This document shows, piece after piece, positions 53,547 through 60,909 of a stretch of DNA of 64,000 nucleotides. The notes below the pieces were generated by a model. It did not search any database. It had not been told where the DNA came from and saw only the letters and a list, made by a program, of their open reading frames with translations. The stretch comes from Niastella koreensis GR20-10 (GTDB taxonomy: Bacteria; Bacteroidota; Bacteroidia; Chitinophagales; Chitinophagaceae): contig NC_016609.1 in the NCBI RefSeq assembly GCF_000246855.1, forward strand, positions 7,948,744 to 8,012,743, read 5' to 3'. Made by a program: the position numbers and the translations under genes. Numbering within the stretch: position 1 is the first letter of the stretch; every line of letters starts with the position of its first letter.

Positions 53547-54314
53547 ATGAAATTAAAAGACAAAGTAACCGTGGTTACCGGCGGTAACAGCGGTATCGGC
53601 TTCGGCATAGCTTCTTCCTTTAGCAGGGAAGGGGCAAATGGTGCCATCACTGGAAGAAATCAGGAAACAATAAACAGGTCTATTGAGCTATTGGGAACAA
53701 ATTTTATTGGACTTAAAGGAGATGTAACAAACCTGGATGATCTGGAACGAATCTTTAAAGAAACGTTCAGTAAGTTTGGTAAGATTGATGCATTGGTGGT
53801 TAATGCAGGCGGTGTGGTGGATGGCTCGCCGATGGGATCGGTGGCGGATGTAGGAGAAATTGGATACGATAAGTACATGGCCCTAAATCTGAAAAGCGTC
53901 TACTTCACTGTTCAAAAGGCGTTACCGTATTTAAATGATGGCAGTTCGGTGATCTTAATAGGCTCTACAGCCGCTCATCGGGCCGCCCCGGGGATGTCTG
54001 TCTACAGCGCCGCTAAAGCTGCTGTAGTTTCCTTCGCAAAAGGGTTTTCTCTGGATTTGTTAGCCCGTAAGATCAGGGTAAATGTGCTTTCGCCTGGCAG
54101 TATCGAAACGCCTGTGTTTGACAAACTCGCACCTGCCGAACAGGTTGGCCTGGTTAAACAATTCTGGGTGAACCAAATCCCTGTGGGCCGGCTTGGCCAA
54201 CCTGCTGATATCGGACAGGCGGCTGTATTTCTCGCGTCTGACGAATCAACCTTTATTTTGGGCAGCGAGCTGTTAGTGGATGGAGGTATGACAAATATTA
54301 GTCTGATGAAATAA
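53547..54314 (+). CDS. Short-chain dehydrogenase/reductase
   Basis: 255-residue classical SDR oxidoreductase. Cofactor motif TGGNSGIG (residues 11-18), NAG in VVNAGGV, catalytic Ser in ILIGSTAA, Tyr and Lys in YSAAK (about 151-155), and PG in VLSPGSIETP. The ATG at 53547 fits the family start; an in-frame GTG at 53529 is unlikely. Base composition is lower in G+C than the flanking genes. Followed by a Crp/Fnr regulator, a pairing common for inducible SDR genes acting on small carbonyl compounds. Confidence 0.92.
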   Translation: MKLKDKVTVVTGGNSGIGFGIASSFSREGANGAITGRNQETINRSIELLGTNFIGLKGDVTNLDDLERIFKETFSKFGKIDALVVNAGGVVDGSPMGSVADVGEIGYDKYMALNLKSVYFTVQKALPYLNDGSSVILIGSTAAHRAAPGMSVYSAAKAAVVSFAKGFSLDLLARKIRVNVLSPGSIETPVFDKLAPAEQVGLVKQFWVNQIPVGRLGQPADIGQAAVFLASDESTFILGSELLVDGGMTNISLMK

Positions 54315-54359
54315 TGCTTTTATAAATGGCAGCTTGCCTTTATGATAGCCGGCTGCCTT

Positions 54360-54389
54360 TTGTTGCTACACCTTTTTGGGATAGCTTTG
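54360..54389 (+). promoter_or_regulatory. Promoter of the Crp/Fnr-type regulator gene
   Basis: -33 TTGTTG at 54360-54365, then 16 bases, then -7 TAGCTTTG at 54382-54389. Predicted start near 54394. This fixes the start codon at 54407 and gives the regulator its own promoter despite the close SDR gene. Confidence 0.65.
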
Positions 54390-54406
54390 GTAAAAGCTTT
54401 TTAAAG

Positions 54407-54994
54407 ATGTTCGAGGTTTTTGCCAACTACTTGAGGGTGAATGGAGGGCTGACTGATGAGGATCTGAAACTGGTGGAGATGGTAACGATACCAAAGCGTA
54501 TTCGTAAACGTCAGTATTTACTACAGGAGGGTGACGTCAGTCGATATAATACATTTATAACCAAAGGATGCCTTAGGTTATATCGCGTGGGTAACGACGG
54601 CGCCGAATATATCCTTCGATTTGCTGTAGAAAATTGGTGGATCAGTGATTATGAAAGTTATCATTCCGGCCTTCCCTCTAAATTTAATATTGATGCATTG
54701 GAAGACAGCGAGCTTTTGCTAATTGAAAAGGAAAAGTTCGATTCCTTATGTGAAACGATTCCCCGGTTTAGAAAACTCAGAGAAACATTAGACAATAAAA
54801 ATTTCGAAGTAAGCCAGAACAGGATCCTTAGCAATATCAGTGAAACTACCGAAGAGAAATATTTCAACTTCGTTAACATGTGCCCACATATATACAACCG
54901 TGTTCCGTTGCATATGCTTGCTTCTTTTCTGGGTGTTTCTCGCGAAACCTTAAGCCGGATGAGGCAACACCAACTAAAGAAAACAGGAAACTAG
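54407..54994 (+). CDS. Crp/Fnr family transcriptional regulator
   Basis: 195 residues: cyclic-nucleotide-binding-type beta-roll (about 20-115, IRKRQYLLQEGDVSRYNTF) and a C-terminal helix-turn-helix (about 160-190, PLHMLASFLGVSRETLSRM). There are no Cys residues arranged for an iron-sulfur cluster and the cAMP-binding Arg/Glu pair is not conserved, so the ligand is unknown. The ATG at 54407 follows the promoter; the open frame extends further upstream but would start before transcription does. Likely regulator of the adjacent SDR gene through the GTGA-N6-TCAC site. Confidence 0.9.
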   Translation: MFEVFANYLRVNGGLTDEDLKLVEMVTIPKRIRKRQYLLQEGDVSRYNTFITKGCLRLYRVGNDGAEYILRFAVENWWISDYESYHSGLPSKFNIDALEDSELLLIEKEKFDSLCETIPRFRKLRETLDNKNFEVSQNRILSNISETTEEKYFNFVNMCPHIYNRVPLHMLASFLGVSRETLSRMRQHQLKKTGN

Positions 54995-55095
54995 CTGGTG
55001 GTAACAATAATGGTGGCGTCGCCTGTTAATTATAATGTCCAGCTGAATAAATCTCCTAACTTTCAATTTGATCCCAATTGATTAGATAACCCTAA

Positions 55096-55140
55096 AAACA
55101 AAAATGCCGCCAATATACTGATAGTCAATATATAGACGGC
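55096..55140 (-). terminator. Terminator of the tRNA-like transcription unit
   Basis: On the minus strand a stem of GCCGTC with GGCGGC (55140-55135 with 55111-55106), extended by an A/T-rich stretch, is followed by ATTTTTGTTTTT. It begins nine bases after the 3' end of tRNA-like unit 1. Confidence 0.8.
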
Positions 55141-55148
55141 ACTTGAAG

Positions 55149-55312
55149 CTGTAGAGGGAGGATTCGAACCTCCACGGGGCAGTTAGCCATGGTGCAAATC
55201 TGTGGTGGTCAACCCCAGTCGACCAATTGCTTGATCGGCATTACACCACGTTTATCCCGAACCCCCACCCCCGAGACAAGAGGGCATGTCTGCCAAATTT
55301 CATCACTCCACA
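55149..55312 (-). tRNA. tRNA-like RNA unit 1, class II with GUC anticodon and ~94-nt variable region
   Basis: Read on the minus strand (5' at 55312). Acceptor stem UGUGGAG with CUCUACA (7 bp, one G-U), U8 G9, 3-bp D stem AUG/CAU with GG in the loop, anticodon stem CCCUC/GGGGG with 7-nt loop UUGUCUC (anticodon GUC, normal U33, but pyrimidine at 37), T arm GGAGG-UUCGAAU-CCUCC, discriminator G. Between anticodon and T arms lie about 94 nt (55267-55174) instead of 4-24. They begin GGGGG and end CCCC and contain a 6-bp GUGGUG/CACCAC stem and the hairpin CGAUCAA-GCAA-UUGGUCG. No CCA is encoded. The D-arm looks like tRNA-Leu, the discriminator like Ser or Asp. The cloverleaf is certain in outline; whether it is used in translation is unknown. 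Confidence 0.75.
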
Positions 55313-55336
55313 AGATAAAAACGTGTAAAAAAGCTG

Positions 55337-55468
55337 CTGTAGGAGAAGGATTCGAACCTCCACGGGGTTGTTAGCCACGCCCGAAAGCGTAATTTTTCCT
55401 TCCTGGTAAACCAGTATTCCCCACCCTCGAGACTAGAGGGCATGTCTGCCAAGTTTCATCACCCCACA
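55337..55468 (-). tRNA. tRNA-like RNA unit 2, class II with GUC-position anticodon and ~62-nt variable region
   Basis: Minus strand, 5' at 55468, 24 bases upstream of unit 1 in the same transcript. Acceptor UGUGGGG with UUCCUACA-type partner (7 bp, two G-U), the same D arm, anticodon stem CCCUC/GAGGG (perfect) with loop UAGUCUC. GUC is again at the anticodon position, but base 33 is A instead of the nearly universal U. T arm GGAGG-UUCGAAU-CCUUC, discriminator G. The variable region (55423-55362) is closed by GGGG/CCCC and holds two hairpins: CUGG-UUUA-CCAG and ACGCU-UUCG-GGCGU. It shares GGCUAAC before the closing CCCC with unit 1. It is a diverged copy of unit 1 with a different variable region. 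Confidence 0.75.
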
Positions 55469-55502
55469 GTATATTTTCCTTATCTAAAGAACTATTACAA
55501 CA

Positions 55503-55510
55503 CAAATCTA
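55503..55510 (-). promoter_or_regulatory. -7 promoter box for the tRNA-like unit
   Basis: TAGATTTG on the minus strand fits TAnnTTTG; transcription would begin near 55497, about 30 bases before the 5' end of unit 2. No clear -33 TTG. It supports independent transcription from the Lrp gene, which is divergent. Confidence 0.5.
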
Positions 55511-55619
55511 AAGAAATAGCCCATATCGTTGTAAATTATTCAAGAGAAATTTGGAAAGTTTCGATAATATGTAAATATTTGCAGTATTGCTTGAATTTTG
55601 TAAAAAAACGATTGCAAAA

Positions 55620-56090
55620 ATGGCAGCTAAATTGAATTTGGATAAACTGGACCTGCAGATCATCCACGAGATGATGGATAATGCAGAAATTTCTTATGCA
55701 GATCTGGGTAAGAAGCTTTTTGTTTCCGGAGGTACAATTCATGTACGTATAAAGAAACTACAGGAAGCGGGTATAGTCAAAGGTACAAAATTAAACGTGG
55801 ACCTTAAAGCGCTCGGGTACGATGTAATAGCTTTTATTGGCATATATCTGGAGAAAAGCTCCCTGTACGATTTTGTAGCTAAGGAACTGCAGCGCATCCC
55901 CGAAATTGTACGGTTGAATTATACAACGGGCAATTACAGCATGTTCGCCGAGATCGTGTGTAAAGATATTAATCAATTACGGTTTGTATTACACGATGAA
56001 TTACAGAAGATAAAAGGAATTGAACGCACCGAAACGTTTATTTCGCTGGAAGAAAGCTTCAGCCGGAACGTTCAGGTTTTTACACAATAG
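55620..56090 (+). CDS. Lrp/AsnC family transcriptional regulator
   Basis: 156 residues. N-terminal winged helix (about 5-60, LDLQIIHEMMDNAEISYADLG with recognition helix GGTIHVRIKKLQ) followed by a RAM/AsnC ligand-binding domain (about 70-150, GYDVIAFIGIYL, TGNYSMFAEIV). Such regulators sense amino acids and form octamers or discs. I chose the ATG at 55620, which matches the family start. It is divergent from the tRNA-like transcription unit and could control it, though no shared operator is evident. Confidence 0.93.
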   Translation: MAAKLNLDKLDLQIIHEMMDNAEISYADLGKKLFVSGGTIHVRIKKLQEAGIVKGTKLNVDLKALGYDVIAFIGIYLEKSSLYDFVAKELQRIPEIVRLNYTTGNYSMFAEIVCKDINQLRFVLHDELQKIKGIERTETFISLEESFSRNVQVFTQ

Positions 56091-56169
56091 CCATTTTTCA
56101 TAGGAAAATGCGTAAACCGGCAGCTTTTTTGCGTTATAAAGTGTAATTCAAAATTTATCTCTACCTATT

Positions 56170-56580
56170 ATGAAAAAAATTACCCTGGTTGGTTTGGCCG
56201 TACTGTTAGTTCTTTCTGTTGTTGTGAGTTGTAAAAAGAAAAAAAGTGGCGATGAAGGTGGTTGTGGTGAACAGAAAATTAAAGTAACAACTATTCCAGC
56301 CATTAACACTGTTGATCCCCCTGCTCCCGGAACTAATTTTCCCTTAGTAGTGAATATTGAAACCATGCCGCCATCTGGCGCTACCATTATAGTAAATGCC
56401 AAATCTGAAAACAATGGTACGGTGTACTTTACAGAAACCCGCGATAAGGCATTAACATCAAATAGCTTTACCATTACCAATACACCTGCGGGTGTTAGTT
56501 GTTTGGTTACAGTTACGGTAACTTCTGCAACCTGTAATACCAATACCTGGTCTGGTACTTATAGATATACGGCTAAATAA
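56170..56580 (+). CDS. Putative lipoprotein, unknown function
   Basis: 136 residues with lipobox VVVSC (Cys about 21) followed by a Lys-rich stretch (KKKKSGDEGGC) typical of surface-exported Bacteroidota lipoproteins only in part (the export signal is usually acidic). The mature region is a single beta-sandwich-like domain rich in Thr/Ser/Asn with VNIETMPPSGATIIVNAKSE, resembling small Ig-like or fibronectin-like folds. The remaining Cys residues (CGEQ, SCLV, TCNT) may form disulfides. Ends before a clear terminator. Confidence 0.75.
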   Translation: MKKITLVGLAVLLVLSVVVSCKKKKSGDEGGCGEQKIKVTTIPAINTVDPPAPGTNFPLVVNIETMPPSGATIIVNAKSENNGTVYFTETRDKALTSNSFTITNTPAGVSCLVTVTVTSATCNTNTWSGTYRYTAK

Positions 56581-56599
56581 ACTGATTTATAAATTATTC

Positions 56600-56636
56600 A
56601 ACCTGCCCTGGCGAAAGTTGGGGCAGGTTTTTTTAT
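56600..56636 (+). terminator. Intrinsic terminator after the lipoprotein gene
   Basis: Stem AACCTGCCC (56600-56608) with GGGCAGGTT (56621-56629), loop TGGCGAAAGTTG, then a T-run. It overlaps the 3' end of the convergent permease gene (ends at 56633). Confidence 0.88.
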
Positions 56637-57730
56637 TCCTTTACCTGCAGGGCATCGCGTAAACCATTGCCCAGCATATTAAACGCCAGCACCAGTACCA
56701 TAATAGCAAAACCGGGCGCCAGCGCCAGCATGGGATTGTGGGTAATTATAAAGTTGTAGTTTTCTTTGATCATAAGTCCCCAGCTTGGTTGCGGTGGCTG
56801 CACGCCCACACCTAAAAAACTCAATCCCGCTTCTATAACAATGGCCGATGCAAAGTTGGAAGCCGCCACTACCATCACCGGGCCCATTACATTGGGCAGC
56901 ACATGGCGAAATATAATGCGGGTATGTGAATAACCCAATGCCTTAGCCGCCTCTACGTATTCCAGTTCACGCACGCTTAAAACCTGGCCGCGAATAATAC
57001 GGGCCACACTTACCCACATGGTTAAACCAATGGCTATAAACACCTGCCAGAAGCCTTTACCCAATACCAGCGTAATAGCAAAAACCAGCAGCAGCGTAGG
57101 TATGCTCCAGATCACATTGATGAACCACATAATTACTTCATCGGTCCTTCCTCTGAAATAACCAGCCAGTGCACCTAGCAGTACGCCAATACTGAGTGAT
57201 ATTAATACGGTAACCAGTCCTACACCGAGGCTTACCCGAACACCCACCAACAACCTGCTTAAAATATCGCGGCCATATTTATCAGTTCCCAGGCGGAATT
57301 TTTTTGTAGTGATCTTAAAATCGCCTTTGGCCGAACCTTCCTGCCAGCGGGTTTGTGATACAGGCAGCGCTACCCGCTCTGAAATGCCTTCGTCGATGTA
57401 TTTCTGAATTATTAAACTATCGCCCTGTTGTTGATAACTGGTGATGGGAATGTATTGGTATTTATCTTCCTTTCCTGAAAAAAGCCGGTTGAAGAAACCC
57501 GCAGATTTTACTTTTCCTGCCCGGGGTAATTGAAGAAATACCTGGGTATAACCGGGTTTTTGACCACCAATTTCCACCACCATTCTATTGGCATCGGGTG
57601 AACCATCCGGCGCCAGCAAATAGGCAAACACCGCTATTAGTATGGCCAGCGTAATGATGGCTATACCAATCAGTGCCCCTTTGTTTTTTTTAAGTCGCCG
57701 CCATGTTGTTCTTGTCGTGGCAGTCTCCAT
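56633..57730 (-). CDS. Peptide/nickel-type ABC transporter permease (DppC/OppC family)
   Basis: 365-residue inner-membrane permease. TM1 at about 18-38 is followed by an unusually long periplasmic insert (to about residue 165), then five helices of the BPD_transp_1 domain. The ATPase-contact EAA loop reads EAAKALGYSHTRIIFRHVLPN, and LSFLGVGVQPPQPSWG is the DppC/OppC signature. There is no ATPase, binding protein or second permease gene next to it, so it is an orphan component whose partners are encoded elsewhere. Confidence 0.9.
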   Translation of the reverse strand: METATTRTTWRRLKKNKGALIGIAIITLAILIAVFAYLLAPDGSPDANRMVVEIGGQKPGYTQVFLQLPRAGKVKSAGFFNRLFSGKEDKYQYIPITSYQQQGDSLIIQKYIDEGISERVALPVSQTRWQEGSAKGDFKITTKKFRLGTDKYGRDILSRLLVGVRVSLGVGLVTVLISLSIGVLLGALAGYFRGRTDEVIMWFINVIWSIPTLLLVFAITLVLGKGFWQVFIAIGLTMWVSVARIIRGQVLSVRELEYVEAAKALGYSHTRIIFRHVLPNVMGPVMVVAASNFASAIVIEAGLSFLGVGVQPPQPSWGLMIKENYNFIITHNPMLALAPGFAIMVLVLAFNMLGNGLRDALQVKE

Positions 57731-57742
57731 TTTGTTCAGTTT

Positions 57743-57787
57743 CAGGTTACAGGTCTCAGGTTACAAGGCAATGAAACCTGTAACCTG
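57743..57787. repeat. Perfect 12-bp inverted repeat of CAGGTTAC words
   Basis: CAGGTTACAGGT (57743-57754) pairs perfectly with ACCTGTAACCTG (57776-57787); further CAGGTTACAAG and CTTGTAAC copies lie inside and just outside. Same words as 9246-9307. Confidence 0.8.
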
Positions 57788-57853
57788 TATCTTGTAACAG
57801 CTTTAAGTTAAAAATAATATAGTTAAAACGAGTATGCAGAAAATAGCATACCG

Positions 57854-59005
57854 TTACTTTTTAATGCGCCGTCCCTTCCACTCATAATGCCCGAATTTTC
57901 CCAACCAGCCTGCAATAATAGTATAACCGATATGCAGGGGTTGCAGAAAAGGAAAGTACTTCATTAACTTTTGCTGGCCAAAAAAGATGGCTACCGAATT
58001 TACGAACGGAAATTCTATTAACACTTTCGCCAGTAATAATAACAGCACCATTAACATCCAGGTACTGTTCCAGAACGAGGCAATAGTGCCGGCCAGAAAG
58101 CACACATTCAACAGGTATACCAATAGCAATACCCAAAAAATGCGTTTGTCGTCATAGCTGTCGGCCTTGCTTGCCCAGCGAATGCGCTGGTGAAAGAACT
58201 GTTTCCAGTTATGGGCCGGTTCTGTTGTAACAATGGCGCTGCGGTTCTTCAGGTAAAATACTTTATCGGGATATTGTTTAAATATTTTGTGCATCAACAG
58301 CATATCATCGCCCGAAGCAATGTTATCGATGTTGTTAAAACCACCTACTTCATAAAACGCCGGCTTTTCATAAGCCAGGTTGGCGCCATTGCACATGGAG
58401 TGGAACCGTTTGTATACCGACGCGGCTGTAATGCCTTGCAGGGTCAGGAAATCGAGGGTTTGAAAAACGGATAGTAAAGTCGACTGATTATAAAACGTAA
58501 CGGGTGCGGCTATGAATCTGGCGTCGTTGGCTTCGTAGAATGCCGCTATCGACTGCAACCAGTGTGGATTAAACCGGCAATCTGCATCGGTGGTTACTAT
58601 CAGTTGCCCCGCAGCCGCATTGATGCCGGTTTCAATGGCTTTCTTTTTGTAAGAACCGATGGCGCTTCTTTCTTCCACATAATCTTTTAATGCCAGTGTT
58701 TTTAATTGCAATCCCTCAAAATGTGATTCCTGTAAAAGTGACCAGCTGTTATCGGTTGAATGATCGTCGATGATAATTACTTCATACAAATGTTTGGGGT
58801 GTTGCTGGTGCTGTAACGACTGTAACAGGGCAGGAATATGTTGTTCTTCGTTACGGGCGGCTATAACGACGGAGATGAATACGGAAGCCTGCTTTTCGGG
58901 TAAAACAAATTCCGGTAACTGGTTCCATGCACTGTGATAATAATTTATCAGCACAGCATAAATCACCATAAACAGAAAGAACAGGAAAAAGAAAACTGGC
59001 ATCAT
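57854..59005 (-). CDS. Family 2 glycosyltransferase, membrane-anchored
   Basis: 383 residues. N-terminal helix (1-22), a GT-A domain with nucleotide-sugar motif SVVIAARNEEQHIPALL, DDHSTDNSW and the DXD-like TTDADCRFN, then the QxxRW-type acceptor motif as HQRIRWASKAD. Three C-terminal helices (about 275-365) follow. This is the layout of processive or polyprenol-dependent glycosyltransferases that build glycolipids or exopolysaccharide. Starts 22 bases after the alpha/beta hydrolase gene, so the two form an operon. Confidence 0.9.
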   Translation of the reverse strand: MMPVFFFLFFLFMVIYAVLINYYHSAWNQLPEFVLPEKQASVFISVVIAARNEEQHIPALLQSLQHQQHPKHLYEVIIIDDHSTDNSWSLLQESHFEGLQLKTLALKDYVEERSAIGSYKKKAIETGINAAAGQLIVTTDADCRFNPHWLQSIAAFYEANDARFIAAPVTFYNQSTLLSVFQTLDFLTLQGITAASVYKRFHSMCNGANLAYEKPAFYEVGGFNNIDNIASGDDMLLMHKIFKQYPDKVFYLKNRSAIVTTEPAHNWKQFFHQRIRWASKADSYDDKRIFWVLLLVYLLNVCFLAGTIASFWNSTWMLMVLLLLLAKVLIEFPFVNSVAIFFGQQKLMKYFPFLQPLHIGYTIIAGWLGKFGHYEWKGRRIKK

Positions 59006-59027
59006 TCAATTGGATTTGTCAACTATT

Positions 59028-59843
59028 TTACGATTCTATTAGTGGTATGATCTCCTTCACTTGTTTTTCCTGTAACACCTGGTGGCCGGTTTGAATAATA
59101 TGCAACGTACAGAAAGATTCAATACCCCTGCGAAATTTTTCTCCCCGTTCCGGCCTGATGATGCGATCGTATTGCCCATATAATAATCTTACCGGCAGAT
59201 TGTGGGCAGGAATAAGTTTTTTTATAAATGCAAGGTTGGGTTTTATGGCGCGCATGGTGGTCCAGCGTTCGTATAACAGCCTGCGAACAGTGGTGTCGTT
59301 TATATAATGGCGGGTAAATTTTAAAACGCTTTGATTGATGAGCTTTAATTTATTGCCGGCTTTCAGCAGCGAGAAGAACCAGCCGGGATGCTTCATAGTA
59401 AACCCGAACAGGCGGTTGCCAATATAGGTTTGCGTGGCCAGCCAGTACCAGAAATTCACTTTTAATCCATCGGGCGCCAGTAACACTGTCTTTTCAATTT
59501 TGCCAGCAAGCGATTGCAGTAATTGCAACGCAACCCTGCCACCCATACTATAGCCCAACAAGGTTATGCGCTGGGTGCCATCGCAATATTTTGCATGCAG
59601 GGTTTCGGTGATCGTAACGAGATCGGCAACAGAAAACTGCAGGCCTTCATTCCATTGGGTTTTGCCATGAAAGGGAAGATCGATGCCAATGAGTGTATAG
59701 TCTGTCCCGATATATTTTTCCAGAAAATGAAACGACTCGGAGGATTCGCCATAGCCATGCAAACAAAGGATGAGCTTTTGTCCGGTACCAAACCAGCAAT
59801 AATGCACTTGTGACGACCGGTATGTTAAAAAAGCAGTTTGCAT
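59028..59843 (-). CDS. Alpha/beta hydrolase
   Basis: 271-residue hydrolase fold protein. Oxyanion region CLHGYGESSESFHFL, nucleophile elbow GYSMGG (Ser), Asp in YGQYDRIIRPE and His in TGHQVLQ complete the triad. A helical cap is present between about 145 and 200. No signal peptide, so cytoplasmic. In an operon with the glycosyltransferase, which may hint at a lipid or thioester substrate, but none can be assigned. ATG at 59843 chosen. Confidence 0.9.
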   Translation of the reverse strand: MQTAFLTYRSSQVHYCWFGTGQKLILCLHGYGESSESFHFLEKYIGTDYTLIGIDLPFHGKTQWNEGLQFSVADLVTITETLHAKYCDGTQRITLLGYSMGGRVALQLLQSLAGKIEKTVLLAPDGLKVNFWYWLATQTYIGNRLFGFTMKHPGWFFSLLKAGNKLKLINQSVLKFTRHYINDTTVRRLLYERWTTMRAIKPNLAFIKKLIPAHNLPVRLLYGQYDRIIRPERGEKFRRGIESFCTLHIIQTGHQVLQEKQVKEIIPLIES

Positions 59844-59937
59844 GTTGAATAAATCGGCTACAATATAGGTATTAAGCAGCACACCGTATTTTAGACATAT
59901 CGCTTAAGCAATCAGGTGGTTTAATCAACAGCAATTC

Positions 59938-60285
59938 TTTTCAAAAAAGCCATTCTCTTTTTTAATCAGGAACGGACCTTTTTATATCAAAAGAGAGTTT
60001 ATTTAAATGCGTTGGTAAAACTTTTAAAAAAAACAGTCTCCAGGTAGTCGGGGAAGGTTTTTTATTCAATTACCAGGTATAGTTTTTCAATTAACAGTTT
60101 CTGCTTTTAAAAAAACGGATCATGTTTTTAAAGAGAATGGATAGTTTTTTGAAAGGAACTCAAAAGTTTTTAAAACAAATAGGTTGTTATATGAAAAGAT
60201 TGTTCAATCAATTGAAAAAAGTTACTTGTCTTTTCAAAAAATGAGCGTGTTTTTTGAAAAACAAGACTCGGTTTTTCAAAAGTTT
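59938..60285. repeat. Array of phased T-tract/A-tract motifs (curved-DNA-like)
   Basis: At least a dozen short T4-6/A3-8 junction motifs, most like TTTTTCAAAA, TTTTTAAA or TTTTTTGAAA. From 60083 on their starts are 60083, 60105, 60125, 60145, 60167, then 60231, 60250 and 60272: steps of 19-22 bases, about two helical turns. The stretch 59844-60400 has no credible gene. Such phasing predicts intrinsic curvature. No origin, tRNA or repeat family is recognised. Confidence 0.65.
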
Positions 60286-60400
60286 AAGGGCTAGATTATT
60301 CATTTACAGCCTATTGAATATTTAGTAGCATCAGTAACGGCTTGCGTTGCCCTCTTTTTCAACGATCCCTCGGTAAAATCAGCTGCTAACAAAAATTTGC

Positions 60401-60461
60401 TCAACAAAACTTGTTGAAATGCCGGTAAAATACTAGATTTGGATAGTTGTATAAACAACTA
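60401..60461 (+). promoter_or_regulatory. MarR-gene promoter embedded in two inverted repeats
   Basis: -33 TTGTTG at 60411-60416, 17-base spacer, -7 TAGATTTG at 60434-60441. The -33 lies in the perfect repeat TCAACAA-AAC-TTGTTGA (60401-60417). The predicted start point lies in a second perfect repeat, TAGTTGT-ATAA-ACAACTA (60444-60461), which ends two bases before the ATG. Classic layout for an autorepressed MarR gene. Confidence 0.7.
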
Positions 60462-60462
60462 T

Positions 60463-60906
60463 ATGACAAACAACCAATTCAAGAGAGGCGAGTTATACAG
60501 TTTTATCACTGGAAAGGCATCAACGGCTATTGCCCGTCGGCTGCAGAAGAAGTTCAATTCAGCGAACCTTAATTTAACCATAGAACAGTGGAGCGTGCTG
60601 TACCATTTATGGAAACAGGATGGGATCAGCCAGCAGGAGTTGTGCAATGCATCGTACCGCGATAAACCCAGCATTACGCGGCTGGTAGATAACCTGGAAA
60701 AATTGCAACTGGTAAAACGGGTATCGTCAGAGTCGGACCGCAGAATGAACCTGATTTATTTAACCAGCCGCGCGCAGAAGCTGCAGGACCAAACCATGGA
60801 CCTGGCCAATGAAACTTTGTTAGAAGCATTGGAGGGGGTTAGTCCGGAGAGGATAGATATATGTAGGGAGGTATTGCAGATAGTGTACGATAATCTGGCT
60901 GGTTGA
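60463..60906 (+). CDS. MarR family transcriptional regulator
   Basis: 147-residue winged-helix dimer. HTH with ISQQELCNASYRDKPSITRLVDNLEKLQLV and the beta-wing VKRVSSESDRRMNLIYLT, whose DRR is typical of the family. Helices at both ends form the dimer interface. It likely represses its own gene through the inverted repeats overlapping the promoter and may also control the acyl-CoA dehydrogenase gene downstream, as MarR regulators often sense fatty-acid or aromatic acyl-CoA compounds. The start at 60463 follows the second operator. Confidence 0.92.
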   Translation: MTNNQFKRGELYSFITGKASTAIARRLQKKFNSANLNLTIEQWSVLYHLWKQDGISQQELCNASYRDKPSITRLVDNLEKLQLVKRVSSESDRRMNLIYLTSRAQKLQDQTMDLANETLLEALEGVSPERIDICREVLQIVYDNLAG

Positions 60907-60909
60907 TTG

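Noticed and set aside
55149..55468. tmRNA, group I intron in a tRNA, or ordinary tRNA-Ser/Leu
   Set aside because: No tag-coding frame and the two halves are not separated as in tmRNA; the insert is too small and in the wrong place for a group I intron; anticodon and variable lengths do not fit Ser or Leu tRNAs.
59844..60400. Replication origin in the A/T-rich gap
   Set aside because: No DnaA-box cluster, dnaA or dnaN gene nearby; phased tracts alone do not indicate an origin.
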